Of a stretch of 64,000 nt of DNA, positions 9,368 through 17,284 are shown in pieces; the first letter of the stretch is position 1; the number at the start of each line of letters is the position of its first letter. A model generated the notes under the pieces. The model did no database searches. It had not been told where the DNA came from and saw nothing but the letters and a program-made list of their open reading frames with translations. Origin of the DNA: JAWCQZ01 sp038869515 [NCBI: Halobacteria archaeon]. Lineage in GTDB: Archaea > Halobacteriota > Syntropharchaeia > JACQPP01. The translations under genes were made by a program, and so were the position numbers. The stretch is taken from positions 31,306-95,305 of the forward strand of contig JAWCQZ010000003.1 in assembly GCA_038869515.1 (NCBI GenBank), given 5' to 3'.

Positions 9368-9468
9368 GGGCGGCGGCGATGAAAAAGGCGAAAGGATGAA
9401 GGATGAAGGATGAATTTCCGCCTTTCGCCTTCATCCTTCCGCCTTCATCCTTTCCAACCGCCGCCGCC
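9368..9468. repeat. Imperfect inverted repeat with GGATGAA/TTCATCC units
   Basis: The left arm contains GGCGGCG, GGCGAAAGGATGAAGGATGA and AGGATGAA; the right arm mirrors it with CCTTCATCCTTCC, GCCTTCATCC and CCGCCGCC. It fills most of the 237-nt gap between the two toxin-antitoxin loci. A large imperfect hairpin is possible; no coding sequence is seen. Confidence 0.6.
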
Positions 9469-9507
9469 CCCGCCAGGTTTTTCCCTCTGGACAATGCACA
9501 TTGAACA

Positions 9508-9816
9508 ATGGAATCTGAAGTGGAGTCCGAGACGGTCGTGGTCGGGGGCGGCCGCATCGTGCTCCCCAAGGCCATCCGGGAGGCGACCGGGCTCAAGCCG
9601 GGGGTGGAGGTGACCCTCCGGACGACAAAGGAGGGGGTGCTGGTCATCCCGCGGAAAAAGAGGTGGAGGCCCAGCCCCTTCCTGGAGTATGCGCTCTCGA
9701 AGGACCGGCCCGCCATCAACCTGACCCTGGAGGAAATCGTCCGGCTCGGCGATGAGACCTGGGAGCCGGGTATCCGGGAAACCGGGTCCGTTCGGAAATC
9801 CCGCCTCCGGAGATGA
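9508..9816 (+). CDS. vapB: AbrB/VapB-type antitoxin, 102 aa
   Basis: The N-terminal half is a swapped-hairpin AbrB domain: GGGRIVLPKAIREATGLKPG followed by VEVTLRTTKEGVLVIPRK is the standard loop-hinge pattern. The C-terminal half (FLEYALSKDRPAINLTLEEI) would be the toxin-binding tail. It overlaps the downstream PIN toxin by 4 nt (ATGA), typical of translationally coupled VapBC pairs. It is expected to bind its own promoter as a dimer and neutralise VapC. Confidence 0.8.
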   Translation: MESEVESETVVVGGGRIVLPKAIREATGLKPGVEVTLRTTKEGVLVIPRKKRWRPSPFLEYALSKDRPAINLTLEEIVRLGDETWEPGIRETGSVRKSRLRR

Positions 9817-10199
9817 CCCTGGCGCTCCTGGACAGCAGCGTCCTGGTGAGCGCCCTCCATCCGCCCGACTCCCTCCACGAGAGGGGGGCACGCCTTCTCC
9901 GGCGGGCAGAGGAGGAGTTCGAGCCCGCCGTCACCGCGCCGGTGGTCGCCGAAGTTTACACCGTCGCCCGCAGAACCGGAGGTCCGGGCCTCGCCCGTGA
10001 TCTGGCTGGCAGGGTCGTCGCCTCCTACCCCCTTCTCGCCATTCCCAAGACAGCCGTGGAGCGAGCCCTCGCATCGGCCGACGGCTTGAGTCTGGTGGAT
10101 GCCATGCTCTTGCGCCACGCCGAGATGGCCCGGGGGAAGGTAGCGACGCTGGACGAGCGGCTGGCGCGGGCTGCGGGGGACTGCGCGCTGACTCCCTGA
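9813..10199 (+). CDS. vapC: PIN-domain toxin VapC, 128 aa
   Basis: A PIN-type ribonuclease of normal length. Acidic active-site residues are visible: Asp in LLDSSVLVSAL near the N-terminus, Glu in VVAEVYTVAR, Asp in SLVDAMLL, and Asp in VATLDERLARA near the end. The S-L-V-D-A and A-T-L-D-x-R patterns are hallmarks of VapC. It probably cleaves RNA when freed from the antitoxin encoded just upstream. The antisense strand also carries an open frame, judged noncoding here because the PIN pattern is complete. Confidence 0.82.
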   Translation: MTLALLDSSVLVSALHPPDSLHERGARLLRRAEEEFEPAVTAPVVAEVYTVARRTGGPGLARDLAGRVVASYPLLAIPKTAVERALASADGLSLVDAMLLRHAEMARGKVATLDERLARAAGDCALTP

Positions 10200-10673
10200 G
10201 AGGGACTCCCCGCTGCGTGAGCCCTCGGCGGAGGGGGCCGCCGCCGGCACCGCCCGGGCCCGGCTCCGCGACTCCCCCGTGCGGGGGGCGCGCAGAGAGG
10301 GCCCGGGCGTGAGCCGCCTCTCCCGGTCCGACCCCGGCTCGCCTCGGGCCGATTCGTTGAACAGGAGGGAGAAGACCCCCAGGGCGGAGGCGACGGCGAG
10401 GGCCTCGACAGACATCAGCGTCCCCTGGAGGAGGTCGGGGCTCGCTGTGGCCGGGGTGGACCGGGCAGGGAGGGCGAGCTCCTCGCCCGCCGCGCCGTCG
10501 TAGCGGACCTCGGGGACTGTCACCGTCGCGTCGCCGGAGAGGGCCTGGAGCCGCGCCTCGGCGAAGACCGTGTTGTAGGTGAGGAGGGCGGAGAGGGCGA
10601 CGAGGGCCAGCCCGCACGCTCGCACCGCCCGGGGCAACCCGGCGTTCCCTCCTGCGGACTCTGGCCTTGCCAT
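10200..10673 (-). CDS. Small membrane protein of unknown function, C-terminal limit unclear
   Basis: From the ATG at 10673 the frame gives a signal-anchor (VRACGLALVALSALLTYNTVFA), a short outside domain (SGDATVTVPEVRYDGAAGEE), a second hydrophobic segment (MSVEALAVASALGVFSLLF) and an Arg/Ser/Pro-rich tail. A strong TATA box sits 44 nt upstream. The frame has no stop before vapC; it runs antisense through vapC and vapB to 8949. The end given here is only the boundary with vapC, so either the stop has been lost or the true gene overlaps vapBC. No family is recognised. Confidence 0.45.
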
Positions 10674-10713
10674 GCTTCCTTCCTTCCTTCGGGTTTAAAC
10701 TACTTACAAGTGG

Positions 10714-10721
10714 TATATAAA
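10714..10721 (-). promoter_or_regulatory. TATA box of the small membrane protein
   Basis: TTTATATA on the minus strand lies in an AT-rich island (TAAATTTATATACC), centred about 44 nt before the ATG at 10673, leaving a leader of roughly 15-20 nt. Confidence 0.6.
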
Positions 10722-10742
10722 TTTATTGTGCAATGAAATTAT

Positions 10743-10901
10743 GGCGCGGAACCCTGCCCTCCGCTCGCGCTTCGCGCTCGCTCCGGGCGGGTTCCGCGGG
10801 GGCCGACCCCCGGGGACCCCGTCGCGCGGGGGGAGGCCCCGGGGGGTGGGGCCGCCCTTTTACGCGCGGGCGGAGCCCGCGCGTAAAAGGGCCTATGTTC
10901 C
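10743..10901 (+). repeat. Dispersed hairpin repeat, short B-type copy
   Basis: The stretch 10722-10979 has no gene. It starts GCGCGGAACCCTGCCCTCCG as the long B copies do, has the CTCGCGCTTCGCGCTCGCTC loop inside a GCGGAACC...GGTTCCGC stem, then the GACCCCCGGGGACCCCGT module, and ends with a perfect stem TTTTACGCGCGGGC/GCCCGCGCGTAAAA and GGCCTATGTTCC. The last module is shared with 58790-58836. Confidence 0.7.
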
Positions 10902-10948
10902 AGGTTCTCGGGCGACCGCAGGTACGGGGCCCCCCATGATTCCCGAAG

Positions 10949-10955
10949 ATATATA
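10949..10955 (+). promoter_or_regulatory. TATA box of the PGF-CTERM gene
   Basis: ATATATA is centred 28 nt before the ATG at 10980, predicting a leaderless mRNA and supporting that start over an out-of-frame ATG at 10972. Confidence 0.65.
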
Positions 10956-10979
10956 GGAGGCGCGCGTTGCGTATGGGGA

Positions 10980-12035
10980 ATGGGTTGGGCGCGCGGCCTC
11001 CTCCTGCTTGTTTTCCTCTCCACCCCGCTGGCGGTTGCGGGAGCCTCCCCTCCGTTCCTCCTCGCTTCGACCCAGCAGGGGACCGCCCTGGCCGCTCCGC
11101 CGGCAGGAGCCGCATCGGCGACGGTCGCCCTCTCCAACGAGGGGCGGGTCCCGCTCCACCTGCTCGCCGCCCCGGTCCGGGTCCCCCCGGGGTGGGAGGT
11201 CTCGGTCGAACCGGCCCGGAAAACGCTCACAGAGGGGGGCTACAGGGTCGAGGCCAACCTCCGGCTCGACCCCGGCGGGCGGGCCGCAGTCACCCTGACC
11301 GCGAAGCCGGGGCCCGGGGCCTCGGGCGGCGCCCTCCAGTTGGACCTCACCGCGGCCCACCTCTCCCCGGAGGGACGGGCGATGGCCATCCTCACGCGGG
11401 CGCTCCTCTACGACCTCTCGGTTTCGGCGTCGGCCGCCGGGGCGAGCGGCAAGAATGAGACGATTGTGGCCGGCCTGTCGGACTACCCAATCAAGTTCGG
11501 AGTCATCCGCCCCGGAGTATCCGAGAACGCGAGTTCCGGAGCAGGCTTCCCCCTCCGGGTCTCCCTGGAACGGGGGACCGACATCCCGGTGACCCTCTCC
11601 CTCCGGGGGAGCGATTTCAGCGCCGGAAGCCTCACATTCCCGTCGGCGCAGATGGGGGTCTCGTCGTCGGCCGGGGGGCCCCGGGTCCCCGTCGCCCTCG
11701 ACTTCCGGAGCCTCCTCCCCGGCTGGGAGGCGATTGCCGCGGGGCGGAGGAGCGAGGCGGAGATCTACTTCTGGCTCGAGATTCCCAAGGGCCAGCCCCC
11801 GGGCCAATACGCGAACACGGTGGCGGTCGGCCTCTCCCGGGAGGGGCTGCGCCCCCTCTCGCCCGACGTGCCTCTGGGGGCGCCCCTGCCGAGCCCGCTC
11901 CAGGCCACCACCCCCCCGCACGCCCCCAGCCCGAAGCCCTCTCCAGGGTTCGAAATCGCGGCGGCCCTCGCGGCCCTCCTCGTAGGAAACGTATTATACC
12001 CGCGGGCGCGCAAAGTCGGGTGGCGAAAGCCTTAA
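10980..12035 (+). CDS. Secreted protein with PGF-CTERM sorting tail, 351 aa
   Basis: A signal peptide (GLLLLVFLSTPLAVAGA) precedes two beta-rich regions: residues about 25-150 resemble a NEW3/CARDB-like domain (VPPGWEVSVEPARKTLTEGG), and 150-300 a second domain with four sequon-like Asn positions. A Pro/Ser linker leads to SPGFEIAAALAALLVGNVLY and a basic end (PRARKVGWRKP). PGF, then a hydrophobic segment, then Arg/Lys, is the PGF-CTERM signal that archaeosortase A processes and replaces by a lipid anchor. No archaeosortase gene is in the window. The product is probably held at the outer membrane face; its task is unknown. Confidence 0.8.
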   Translation: MGWARGLLLLVFLSTPLAVAGASPPFLLASTQQGTALAAPPAGAASATVALSNEGRVPLHLLAAPVRVPPGWEVSVEPARKTLTEGGYRVEANLRLDPGGRAAVTLTAKPGPGASGGALQLDLTAAHLSPEGRAMAILTRALLYDLSVSASAAGASGKNETIVAGLSDYPIKFGVIRPGVSENASSGAGFPLRVSLERGTDIPVTLSLRGSDFSAGSLTFPSAQMGVSSSAGGPRVPVALDFRSLLPGWEAIAAGRRSEAEIYFWLEIPKGQPPGQYANTVAVGLSREGLRPLSPDVPLGAPLPSPLQATTPPHAPSPKPSPGFEIAAALAALLVGNVLYPRARKVGWRKP

Positions 12036-12074
12036 ATATGTTGATATACCACTCCCGGGTAGTGTAAATCTAAT

Positions 12075-12082
12075 GGAGGTGA
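12075..12082 (+). promoter_or_regulatory. Shine-Dalgarno site of the secreted protein gene
   Basis: GGAGGTGA lies 7 nt before ATG 12090. A TATA-like TTGATATACC sits near 12040-12050, so this gene has a leader, unlike many neighbours. Confidence 0.7.
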
Positions 12083-12089
12083 AAAACAA

Positions 12090-12707
12090 ATGAGGAGGGA
12101 AAGCAGCATGGTGGACAGAAAGTGGGCGGCGGCGCTCGCGGGAGTCGTCGGAGGGGCGCTCCTGCTCCTGGCGATGGCCCCCTCGGCTTACGCCCAGGGC
12201 GCCCAGCCAACGACCGCGGTGACCACGTCGGTCACCGTTCCGACCTACATCGAAATCACCCTGAACTCCACTTCCATCAACTTCGGCACCGTCTCGCCTT
12301 CGACCAACAGCTCGAGATTCACCGTCCGGATGAACATCACCGACAACACCAACGTGGATGTGAACTTCACGTTCCGCCCCGACACCAACATGAGCATTGA
12401 CCAGAGCAACATGCTCAATTTCAGCGGCATCAACCGCTCAAGCGGCGTGTTCCAGTACAACGTCTCCTTCGACAACGACGTGAGCCCCGGGGACTCCGGG
12501 AGCTACGCGTTCCACCCCGAGGGGGTGGCCTTCGCGACCTACACCGCCAACCTGACCGGGTTCTTCGACCGGGCCCGGCCGGCCGCCGGCAGCAACACCA
12601 GCACCGACCTGCACCTGTGGACCCACGTGCCGAGCCTGTCAACGGCCGGTTCGTATACGGGGGGGCAATTCACCATCCGCGCCAGCCGGTGCGAAGTCAA
12701 CTGCTGA
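12090..12707 (+). CDS. Secreted Asn/Thr-rich protein, 205 aa
   Basis: The signal peptide (ALAGVVGGALLLLAMAPSAYA, cut before QGAQP) is followed by one beta-sandwich-like domain. It shares SVTVPTYIEITLNSTSINF and NITDNTN with the next gene's product (SLTVPTFIEMVLNSSNISF, NITDNTN), so the two are tandem paralogs. There are many N-glycosylation sequons and two Cys near the C-terminus (SRCEVNC). There is no membrane anchor, so it is either released or bound non-covalently. The strong ribosome site and following terminator-like hairpin suggest a well-expressed product. No known family is recognised. Confidence 0.75.
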   Translation: MRRESSMVDRKWAAALAGVVGGALLLLAMAPSAYAQGAQPTTAVTTSVTVPTYIEITLNSTSINFGTVSPSTNSSRFTVRMNITDNTNVDVNFTFRPDTNMSIDQSNMLNFSGINRSSGVFQYNVSFDNDVSPGDSGSYAFHPEGVAFATYTANLTGFFDRARPAAGSNTSTDLHLWTHVPSLSTAGSYTGGQFTIRASRCEVNC

Positions 12708-12726
12708 GCGCAGGACGGTAATCCGG

Positions 12727-12765
12727 CGGAGGGGCCCGAACGGGCCTCTCCGTTTTTTATTTTTT
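12727..12765 (+). terminator. Hairpin plus T-tract between the secreted paralogs
   Basis: CGGAGGGGCCC GAA CGGGCCTCTCCG is followed by TTTTTTATTTTTT. It looks like an intrinsic terminator for the upstream gene. The next gene starts right after the T-tract at 12767, so partial readthrough would set its expression. Confidence 0.7.
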
Positions 12766-12766
12766 G

Positions 12767-13324
12767 ATGGAGCGGATGCCATTCACGGGGCGCGTTCCCG
12801 TCCCGGTCCTCGCCGCGCTGCTTGCCGTCATCCTGGCGGTGGCCGCCGGGCCGACCCTGGCCGCCGGGGGCGTCCAGCCCTCGGTCAACGTCTCCCTCTC
12901 CCTGACCGTCCCCACCTTCATCGAGATGGTCCTGAACTCCTCCAACATCTCCTTCCCTGCGACCCCCCCGGGCGGCGTCTCCCCCGCGACCGGGGCCTTC
13001 CCCCTCGCGGTGAACATCACCGACAACACCAACACCCCCGTCAACATCACCCTGAAGGGAGACGGGGACTTCAACCGCAGCGGGGGCAACGAGTCCTTCA
13101 ATATGACCAACCTGACCTACTCCAACGTCTCGGCGGGCGGGGCGAACAAGAGCGTGGTCTCGGCCTACAACCTCACCAACCCGTTCCCCGACTGGGTGAA
13201 CCGCCCCGTCCCCGGCCCGGGGACCAACGTGACAATCCCCGCCTACTTCTACCTCCGGATTCCGCCGGGGCAGGAGGCGGGGACCTACAGCACCAACGTC
13301 ACGATACGGGCCTCGCAAGCGTAG
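12767..13324 (+). CDS. Secreted Asn-rich protein, paralog of the preceding gene, 185 aa
   Basis: A signal peptide (LAALLAVILAVAAGPTLAA) is followed by a beta-rich domain paralogous to the upstream product: the N-terminal SLTVPTFIEMVLNSS strand, the NITDNTNTPVNITL core and the final GTYSTNVTIRASQA strand line up. Sequons are frequent. ATG 12767 is preferred over TTG 12764. No TATA box or ribosome site is visible ahead of it; the T-tract of the hairpin runs up to the start codon, so the gene probably depends on readthrough from upstream. Function unknown, possibly an extracellular structural protein. Confidence 0.72.
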   Translation: MERMPFTGRVPVPVLAALLAVILAVAAGPTLAAGGVQPSVNVSLSLTVPTFIEMVLNSSNISFPATPPGGVSPATGAFPLAVNITDNTNTPVNITLKGDGDFNRSGGNESFNMTNLTYSNVSAGGANKSVVSAYNLTNPFPDWVNRPVPGPGTNVTIPAYFYLRIPPGQEAGTYSTNVTIRASQA

Positions 13325-13327
13325 GGA

Positions 13328-13981
13328 CTACTTGGAGCGGGCCTCGAAGGCCCACGCTGCGAGGGAGACCAGCGTCCGGCTGTTGGTCCAGAGCCCCTCC
13401 CTGCCCTCGGAGTCCCAGAGCAGCATCTCGTCGTCAGCGACGAGGAAGCCCGCGACCCCCTTTTGCTCCTGGCTCCTGGCCGGCGCCGAGGCCCGGGAGA
13501 GGAGCGCCTTGACCCCCCCCTCGCGGGGCAGGTTCAGGGCGAGGAGCCGCTTCCGGGCCGAGAGGGCCAGCCGCTCCAGGGAGGTCCGGAGCCCCTCCTC
13601 GTCGAGGAGCGAGAAGGCGTCCTTCACCTTGGCCGCGGGCCGCGCGCGGCGGTGGCGCTTCAACTCCTTGACCGCCTCGTCCCTCATGTGGTCGAACTCC
13701 TCCAGTCTCCGCTCCATCTCGATGCGGAGCCGCGCCCGGTGGGCCTCGAGGGCCTCCTCGGGCGGGACCGCCTGGTAGAGGGTGGGACGCCCCAGGCCGA
13801 TGCGGACGAACCCCTTGCGCTCCAGCGACTCCATGATGTCGTAGATGCGGGCCATGGGGACCCCGGAGGCGGTCGAGAGTTCCGAGGCCTGGAGGCTCTC
13901 CTTCCCGGCCCCGAGGAGGGCGAGGTAGGTCTTCAGTTCGTAGGCGTTCAGCCCCAGATTGCGGAGGACCTCCTCGGCCAT
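13328..13981 (-). CDS. TrmB-family transcriptional regulator, 217 aa
   Basis: The N-terminal winged helix (LGLNAYELKTYLALL ... ASGVPMARIYDIMESLERKG) is the classic TrmB helix-turn-helix. A basic coiled coil (ARLRIEMERRLEEFDHMRDE) follows, then a C-terminal effector-like domain related to phospholipase-D-fold TrmB sensors (SLERLALSARKRLLALNLP ... DDEMLLWDSEGREGLWTNS). The ATG at 13981 is chosen because the domain begins there; upstream in-frame codons lie in a repeat element. A TATA-like GTTTATC lies near 14007. It converges on the secreted proteins, whose regulation by it is possible but unproven. Confidence 0.8.
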   Translation of the reverse strand: MAEEVLRNLGLNAYELKTYLALLGAGKESLQASELSTASGVPMARIYDIMESLERKGFVRIGLGRPTLYQAVPPEEALEAHRARLRIEMERRLEEFDHMRDEAVKELKRHRRARPAAKVKDAFSLLDEEGLRTSLERLALSARKRLLALNLPREGGVKALLSRASAPARSQEQKGVAGFLVADDEMLLWDSEGREGLWTNSRTLVSLAAWAFEARSK

Positions 13982-14052
13982 CGGGACCGTGGCCCGTTCG
14001 ACCCGATAAACCTTGCCCGGGTGAACACCACTGGCCAGTGTAATAAAAATCC

Positions 14053-14182
14053 CCGCCCGCTCGCGATGCGACGGCGGGCGCGGGCGCAAAAACGCTGCCC
14101 TCGCTCGCTGCGCTCGCTCGGCGCGTTTTTGCAAGGTTGCCATGAATACTCCGCAGAACCCGCCCCGAGCGAAGCGAGGGCC
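14053..14182 (-). repeat. Dispersed hairpin repeat, type A copy 2
   Basis: It is an inverted-orientation relative of 3456-3610. It contains CTCGCTCGCTGCGCTCGCTCGG flanked by GCGCAAAAACG/CGTTTTTGC arms and a CGAGCGAAGCGAGG loop within the shared order of blocks. It lies between the TrmB gene and the divergent coiled-coil gene. Confidence 0.75.
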
Positions 14183-14225
14183 GGATTATAAAGGTTGATA
14201 ACAGCAGGAAGCCGATTTTCCCCCG

Positions 14226-15527
14226 ATGCCGGAGCCGCGGTCCGCGGGAGCCGCCACCCTCGCCGAGGAGAACCTGAAGCGCCTCGCCCGGGTCCGGGGA
14301 GAGGCCGACTCCTCCCGGAGGCTCCAGGGGCTGGAGGAGCGCCAGCGCCAACTCGCCATGGAGGTGGACCTCGTGGCCCGCACCCAGGTGGGGGAGTTGC
14401 GGAACCAGATTTCGGGATTCAAGGAGCGGATGGAGCAGATTCCCCTGGAGGTGGAGCGGTTGCGCGAGCAGTTGCTGGCCGCGGAGCGCCGCCGCTGGGA
14501 GGAGTTCAGGGCCCTCCTGGCGGGGGAGGAGTTGCCCGCCCGCGTCGCCCGCGTCCAGGAGGACCTCGCCCGCATCGGGCAGGAGGCCGAGAGGACCGCC
14601 GCCCTCCGCAAGAGCCTGGAGGACCTACTCGCCCGGGCCGAGGCCACCGCGCGGGAGCGGAGGGGGGCGGAGGCGGCCATGGAGGGGCTCCAGCGGCAGG
14701 CGTCGGCGGTGCAGAAGAACCTGGACGGGGTCCGGGAGATGGCTGCTTCCCTGCGCCCCAAAGCGGAAGCTGCGGCCTCCGAGACCGAGAGGCTGGTCCG
14801 GCGCGGACAGGAGCAACTCGACCAGATGCAGGCGGCCCTCCGACAGCACGAGGCCCGGATGAGCGAGGTGGCGGCAAGTCTCGCAGCGCTGGATTCCGTC
14901 CGGAAAGCGGCCGAAGAGACCGCGGCGACCCTGCCGAAGGAATTGGAGCGCCTCCGGACCCTGGCCGAGGGGGTGAAGGGGCGGATGGAGGAGGCCCGGG
15001 CGGAGGTCGAGAGGGGGGTCCAGGCCTTCGAGCGCAAGGCCGCCGACCAGGAGGAGCGCGTGAAGTCCCTGGCGGCCCTGGCCTCCGGGGCCGAGGGGCG
15101 CGTCAAGGAGGTGCTCGCGTCGCTGGAGGATGCGCGCCGGAAGGTCTCCGCCGCCTTCGAGCAGGTCCCGATGGAACTCGAGGCCCTGAAGGACGCGGTG
15201 AACGACGCTCTGGGGCGGTACAACGAGCGGCTGAAGGGGCTGGAAGCGATCGCCTCGGGAGCCCCCGAGACCCTGAAGCGGGGCGAGGAGGCGGCGCGGC
15301 GCATGGAGGAGTTCCTGGGGCGGTCCGAGGGGCTGGCCCGGGAGGGGCGGAGCGCCGAGGAGCGCTGGGCCCGAATCGAGGAGCGGCTCGCCGGCCTGGA
15401 ACAAAAGGCGGTGGACCGGGCCGAGTTCGAGGCCCTCACCCGGGAGCTGAAGGCGTTCTTCGACGACCTCATCCAGGAGCGGGAGCGGGCCCTGGCCAAG
15501 GGGGCGGGGACCGTCGCCGAGGACTGA
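14226..15527 (+). CDS. Long coiled-coil protein, 433 aa
   Basis: Nearly the whole protein is heptad-rich Glu/Arg/Leu/Ala helix, for example LEERQRQLAMEVDLVART near residue 40 and LEGLEQ-like repeats to the end; no globular or membrane domain is visible. A TATA-like GGATTATAAAGG lies about 50 nt upstream. It is followed 50 nt later by a second coiled-coil gene, and the pair may form a heteromeric filament or scaffold. SMC-like ATPase heads are absent, so this is not an SMC or Rad50. Function is not assigned. Confidence 0.7.
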   Translation: MPEPRSAGAATLAEENLKRLARVRGEADSSRRLQGLEERQRQLAMEVDLVARTQVGELRNQISGFKERMEQIPLEVERLREQLLAAERRRWEEFRALLAGEELPARVARVQEDLARIGQEAERTAALRKSLEDLLARAEATARERRGAEAAMEGLQRQASAVQKNLDGVREMAASLRPKAEAAASETERLVRRGQEQLDQMQAALRQHEARMSEVAASLAALDSVRKAAEETAATLPKELERLRTLAEGVKGRMEEARAEVERGVQAFERKAADQEERVKSLAALASGAEGRVKEVLASLEDARRKVSAAFEQVPMELEALKDAVNDALGRYNERLKGLEAIASGAPETLKRGEEAARRMEEFLGRSEGLAREGRSAEERWARIEERLAGLEQKAVDRAEFEALTRELKAFFDDLIQERERALAKGAGTVAED

Positions 15528-15577
15528 AGCAAAGTTGATTAAACGCGTGGCGGAAAAGCGGAGAGAGCCGGAACCCC

Positions 15578-17224
15578 ATGGCCAGCCCGTCCTTTTCCGA
15601 CCTGCTGAAGGAGGCCCGTTCGCGCCTCCAGTCCCTCGACGCCCAGATCGCGGAGAGCCGGAGGAAGGAGGACCTCGGGACCCGGCTGGAGCGGCTCGAG
15701 AGGAGCCTCGCCGAGACCGGGACGAAGGTCACCACCCTGGCGACCCAGGTGGAAGGGCTGGGGAAGGCCGCCGATGCCCTCCGCAAATCCAGGGACATCC
15801 CGGAGGACCTGCGCGCCCGCCTCGCCAGGTATGACGACGCCATCGCCGACCTGAGCCGGCGCGTCTCCGGGGAGAGGGACACCTTCGTGGCCTACCGCCA
15901 GTCGGTGAAGCAACTGGTCCAGGCGACGTCCGCCATCAAGCCGGGGGACTTCGAGGGGCTCCGGAACATCGTCGAGCAGCATCTCTCCGCCTACCCGGAA
16001 CGGGAGATCCGGGTCAAGAACCTCGAAGCCCGGATGGAGAACCTCCAGACCCTCCAGGCGAAACTGCAGGACCTGGAGGTCGCGGTCCGCAAGAGCGTCG
16101 AGGGGGTCGACGAGCGGCTGAAGGCCGTGGGGAAGGTGGGGGAGGAGTTGGAGAGGATGAAGGCGGGAGTCGTGAAGGAGGTGGGGGCCTCGGGGGCGAA
16201 GGTGGAGCGGTTGCGGGAGCAGACGGAGCGGTTGGAGGGCCAGGTTCGCGAGGTCCCGGCCCTGGTGAAGAAGGAGGTTGACGGCGCCCTGGTGGGGGCC
16301 CTGGGAGAACTGTGGACAAAGACGAAGGCCCTCGAGGGCGAGGTTGCCAAGGCCCGGGAGGAGGCGGCAAGGGCAGGGGAGGGGACGTCGAAGTCCCTGC
16401 AGGGTCTCAGCAGCATCGAGAAGGAGGTGTGGGGATGCCAGGCGAGGCTTCGGACCGCCGAGGAGGCGCTGCAGGCCCTCCGGAGCGACCTGGCGAGGGC
16501 GCGGGACGACCTCTCGGACCTGAAGGTCGAGGTCCGGGGGGCGGGAGCCGCGGCCGCGAAGGTCGAGCGCGTCGAGGCGGCGGTGCGGGAGGTGCCGGCG
16601 GTCGTCGAGAAGCAGGTGGCCGCGGCGCTCGAGGAAACGTGGGCGAGGCTCGAGGCGCTGGAGGACGATTTGGCGAGGGCGCGGGAGAGCGCGGAGAGGG
16701 CCGGGTCGGCGGCGACGCGACCCCTGGAGGGGCTGCAAGCCTTCGGGGGAGACCTGGCGCGGGCCCGGGAGGAGGTGGCCGACCTGAAGGCGGAGGTGAA
16801 GGCCCTCCGGGACCTGCCGGGCAGGCTCAAGGAGTTCGAGACGCGGTTCGAGGCGGCCCCCCGGCTCAAGGAGGTGGAGGCGCGGCTCGCCCCCCTGGAG
16901 AACGCGGCCCGGAAACTGGAGGGGCGGCTGCTGGACTGGTCGGAGCGGTTCCCCGGGCTGGAGGCGAAACTGAAGCAGATGGAGTCTCGCCTGGAGGCCC
17001 TGGAGAAGTCAGTGGTCAGCCTGGAGGCCCAGCGGGCCTCCACGGGGCCCTCGGTCCAGGACCTGCGGCGGCAGAGGCAGTCGGTCCTGGCCCTCCTGGA
17101 GACCCTGAAGTCGGGCTACGAGCAGAAGTTGCTGGGGAAGGAGGAGTACGAAGCCATCGCGCGGGAGAACCGGGACAAAATCGCCGAGTTGGACGCGAAG
17201 ATTTCGGAGATGGGCGGGGCCTGA
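15578..17224 (+). CDS. Long coiled-coil protein with C-terminal helical hairpin, 548 aa
   Basis: Residues about 10-480 are coiled coil with repeated motifs such as VERVEAAVREVPAVVEKQVA and ALEDDLARARESAERAG. After a Pro-containing break (ASTGPSVQDLR) the end forms a helical hairpin, SVLALLETLKSGYEQKLLGK then EEYEAIARENRDKI, reminiscent of SHOCT-like C-terminal modules. It likely shares a transcript with the upstream coiled-coil gene. Possible scaffold for membrane or DNA organisation; no function assigned. Confidence 0.7.
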   Translation: MASPSFSDLLKEARSRLQSLDAQIAESRRKEDLGTRLERLERSLAETGTKVTTLATQVEGLGKAADALRKSRDIPEDLRARLARYDDAIADLSRRVSGERDTFVAYRQSVKQLVQATSAIKPGDFEGLRNIVEQHLSAYPEREIRVKNLEARMENLQTLQAKLQDLEVAVRKSVEGVDERLKAVGKVGEELERMKAGVVKEVGASGAKVERLREQTERLEGQVREVPALVKKEVDGALVGALGELWTKTKALEGEVAKAREEAARAGEGTSKSLQGLSSIEKEVWGCQARLRTAEEALQALRSDLARARDDLSDLKVEVRGAGAAAAKVERVEAAVREVPAVVEKQVAAALEETWARLEALEDDLARARESAERAGSAATRPLEGLQAFGGDLARAREEVADLKAEVKALRDLPGRLKEFETRFEAAPRLKEVEARLAPLENAARKLEGRLLDWSERFPGLEAKLKQMESRLEALEKSVVSLEAQRASTGPSVQDLRRQRQSVLALLETLKSGYEQKLLGKEEYEAIARENRDKIAELDAKISEMGGA

Positions 17225-17284
17225 CTCCCCCATCCCCTTTCCCTCAGAACGAACCGGTTTTAACCCCGGCCTCCATCAGGCCCC

